A stretch of 6,898 nt of DNA from Patescibacteria group bacterium (GTDB lineage: Bacteria; Patescibacteriota; Gracilibacteria; UBA1369; JAHJTR01). The position numbers were made by a program, and so were the translations under genes. Shown here piece by piece: positions 6,315 through 6,898 of this stretch. Each line of letters starts with the position of its first letter. Position 1 is the first letter of the stretch. Under the pieces are notes generated by a model that did not search any database, had not been told where the DNA came from, and saw only the letters and a list, made by a program, of their open reading frames with translations. The stretch lies in the NCBI GenBank assembly GCA_018829865.1, contig JAHJTR010000185.1:1-6898 (forward strand). The letters are read 5' to 3'.

Positions 6315-6898
6315 TTATAATAATTGTATTTTGGAGGAGTGGCCAATATGTTCTATCCCTTGCATAGTAATTTTCCTGCCCCGCGGAGTCCTTTCCAGAA
6401 ACCCCAATTGAATCAGATAAGGCTCAAACACTTCTTCAATAGTAGCCTCATCTTCGATAATGGCAGCGGCTAATGTATTTAAGCCTACCGGCCCTCCACT
6501 AAACTTCTCAAATATAGTCTTTAACAGAAATCTATCTGTTTTGTCCAGTCCCAGATTATCTATTCCCAGCGATTTTAGAGTTATCATCGCTATTTCATCA
6601 CAAATAATTTCTCTGTCATCAACAGAAGCAAAATCTCTCGCTCTCTTAAGTAATCTATTGGCTATTCGAGGAGTTTTCCGACAACATTTCGCCAAAGCAA
6701 CCGAAGCTCCATCGCTGACTTTAATATTAAGTATTCTCGAGGAACGTTTTATAATTTGTTCAATATCTTCGGTTGTATAGAAATCCAATTTAATTACGCT
6801 ACCAAATCTGTCTCTTAGAGGAGAGGAGAGCATGGCCGCTTTTGTGGTAGCGCCAATCAAGGTAAATTTTGGCAAATTAATTCTCATCGTCCTGGCAG
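6315..6898 (-). CDS. ruvB: Holliday junction branch migration ATPase RuvB (3' part)
   Basis: The right edge cuts the gene; 193 codons remain, the C-terminal part of a protein usually of about 330-350 residues. RuvB hexamers drive branch migration of Holliday junctions with RuvA, followed by RuvC resolution. Counting from the first Met in view (6885-6887): sensor-1 region LIGATT (10-15), then SSPLRDRFG with the arginine finger (21-29), sensor-2 region TPRIANRLLKRARDFA (72-87), and the winged-helix domain with GGPVGLNTLAAAI (131-143), EPYLIQLGF (155-163) and ERTPRGR (165-171). That Met is internal: the codons before it (Ala-Arg-Thr) continue the conserved A-R-x-I/M-x-I/L-x-L-P block. Minor departures are GATTKAA where GATTRAG is usual, and KTPRIAN for the usual GTPRIAN. 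The Walker A and B motifs lie outside the window. The stop is TAA, and the lipoprotein gene follows after 15 bases. Confidence 0.97.
   Translation of the reverse strand, partial: ARTMRINLPKFTLIGATTKAAMLSSPLRDRFGSVIKLDFYTTEDIEQIIKRSSRILNIKVSDGASVALAKCCRKTPRIANRLLKRARDFASVDDREIICDEIAMITLKSLGIDNLGLDKTDRFLLKTIFEKFSGGPVGLNTLAAAIIEDEATIEEVFEPYLIQLGFLERTPRGRKITMQGIEHIGHSSKIQLL

Noticed and set aside
6314..6319. TATAAT on the minus strand, 14 bases before the lipoprotein ATG, which would give a nearly leaderless transcript.
   Set aside because: There is no TG extension and no -35 (CCACTC at the expected place). It lies over the ruvB stop codon in AT-rich sequence, so chance is likely; the 15-base gap favours cotranscription with ruvB.

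Overview
The window is an AT-rich bacterial segment with every recognisable gene on the minus strand, so it reads from right to left. In that order it holds: the 3' part of ruvB (cut by the right edge); a predicted lipoprotein of 557 residues; a complete clpC; a secreted protein of 532 residues built from three CARDB-like Ig repeats; and, at the left edge, a likely promoter and the first codons of another gene. The organism cannot be named. A lipobox signal peptide, a HrcA/CIRCE heat-shock operator, sigma-70-type promoters and a ClpC-type unfoldase with a UVR-containing middle domain show a bacterium, perhaps a monoderm or candidate-phylum (Patescibacteria-like) lineage; that last step is inference.

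Right part (4626-6898): ruvB and the lipoprotein gene are 15 bases apart and probably share a transcript. RuvB is the Holliday-junction branch-migration motor. The lipoprotein has an OB-fold-like N-terminal domain, two PsbP-like domains and a Pro/Thr/Ser-rich spacer. Its role is unknown.

Centre (1807-4625): clpC has the best-defined control region in the window. A perfect consensus promoter (TTGACA-N17-TATAAT) is overlapped by a CIRCE operator, with the -10 box inside the CIRCE spacer. This predicts direct HrcA repression and induction on heat or protein-folding stress. A second, extended -10 promoter lies closer to the gene. The roughly 130-base leader from the first promoter also holds a six-codon open frame with a good Shine-Dalgarno sequence, which clpC itself lacks. 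clpC ends in a strong intrinsic terminator.

Left part (1-1806): the promoter of the CARDB-like gene is embedded in the 3' half of the clpC terminator, so one compact 45-base block ends one transcript and starts the next. The last 120 bases hold a TTGACG-N17-TAATAT promoter and a GAGGA ribosome site for a gene that continues beyond the window.

I found no tRNA, rRNA, insertion sequence, CRISPR array or attachment site. The genes look like ordinary chromosomal ones; the interest lies in the clpC regulatory region and in the two uncharacterised exported proteins.
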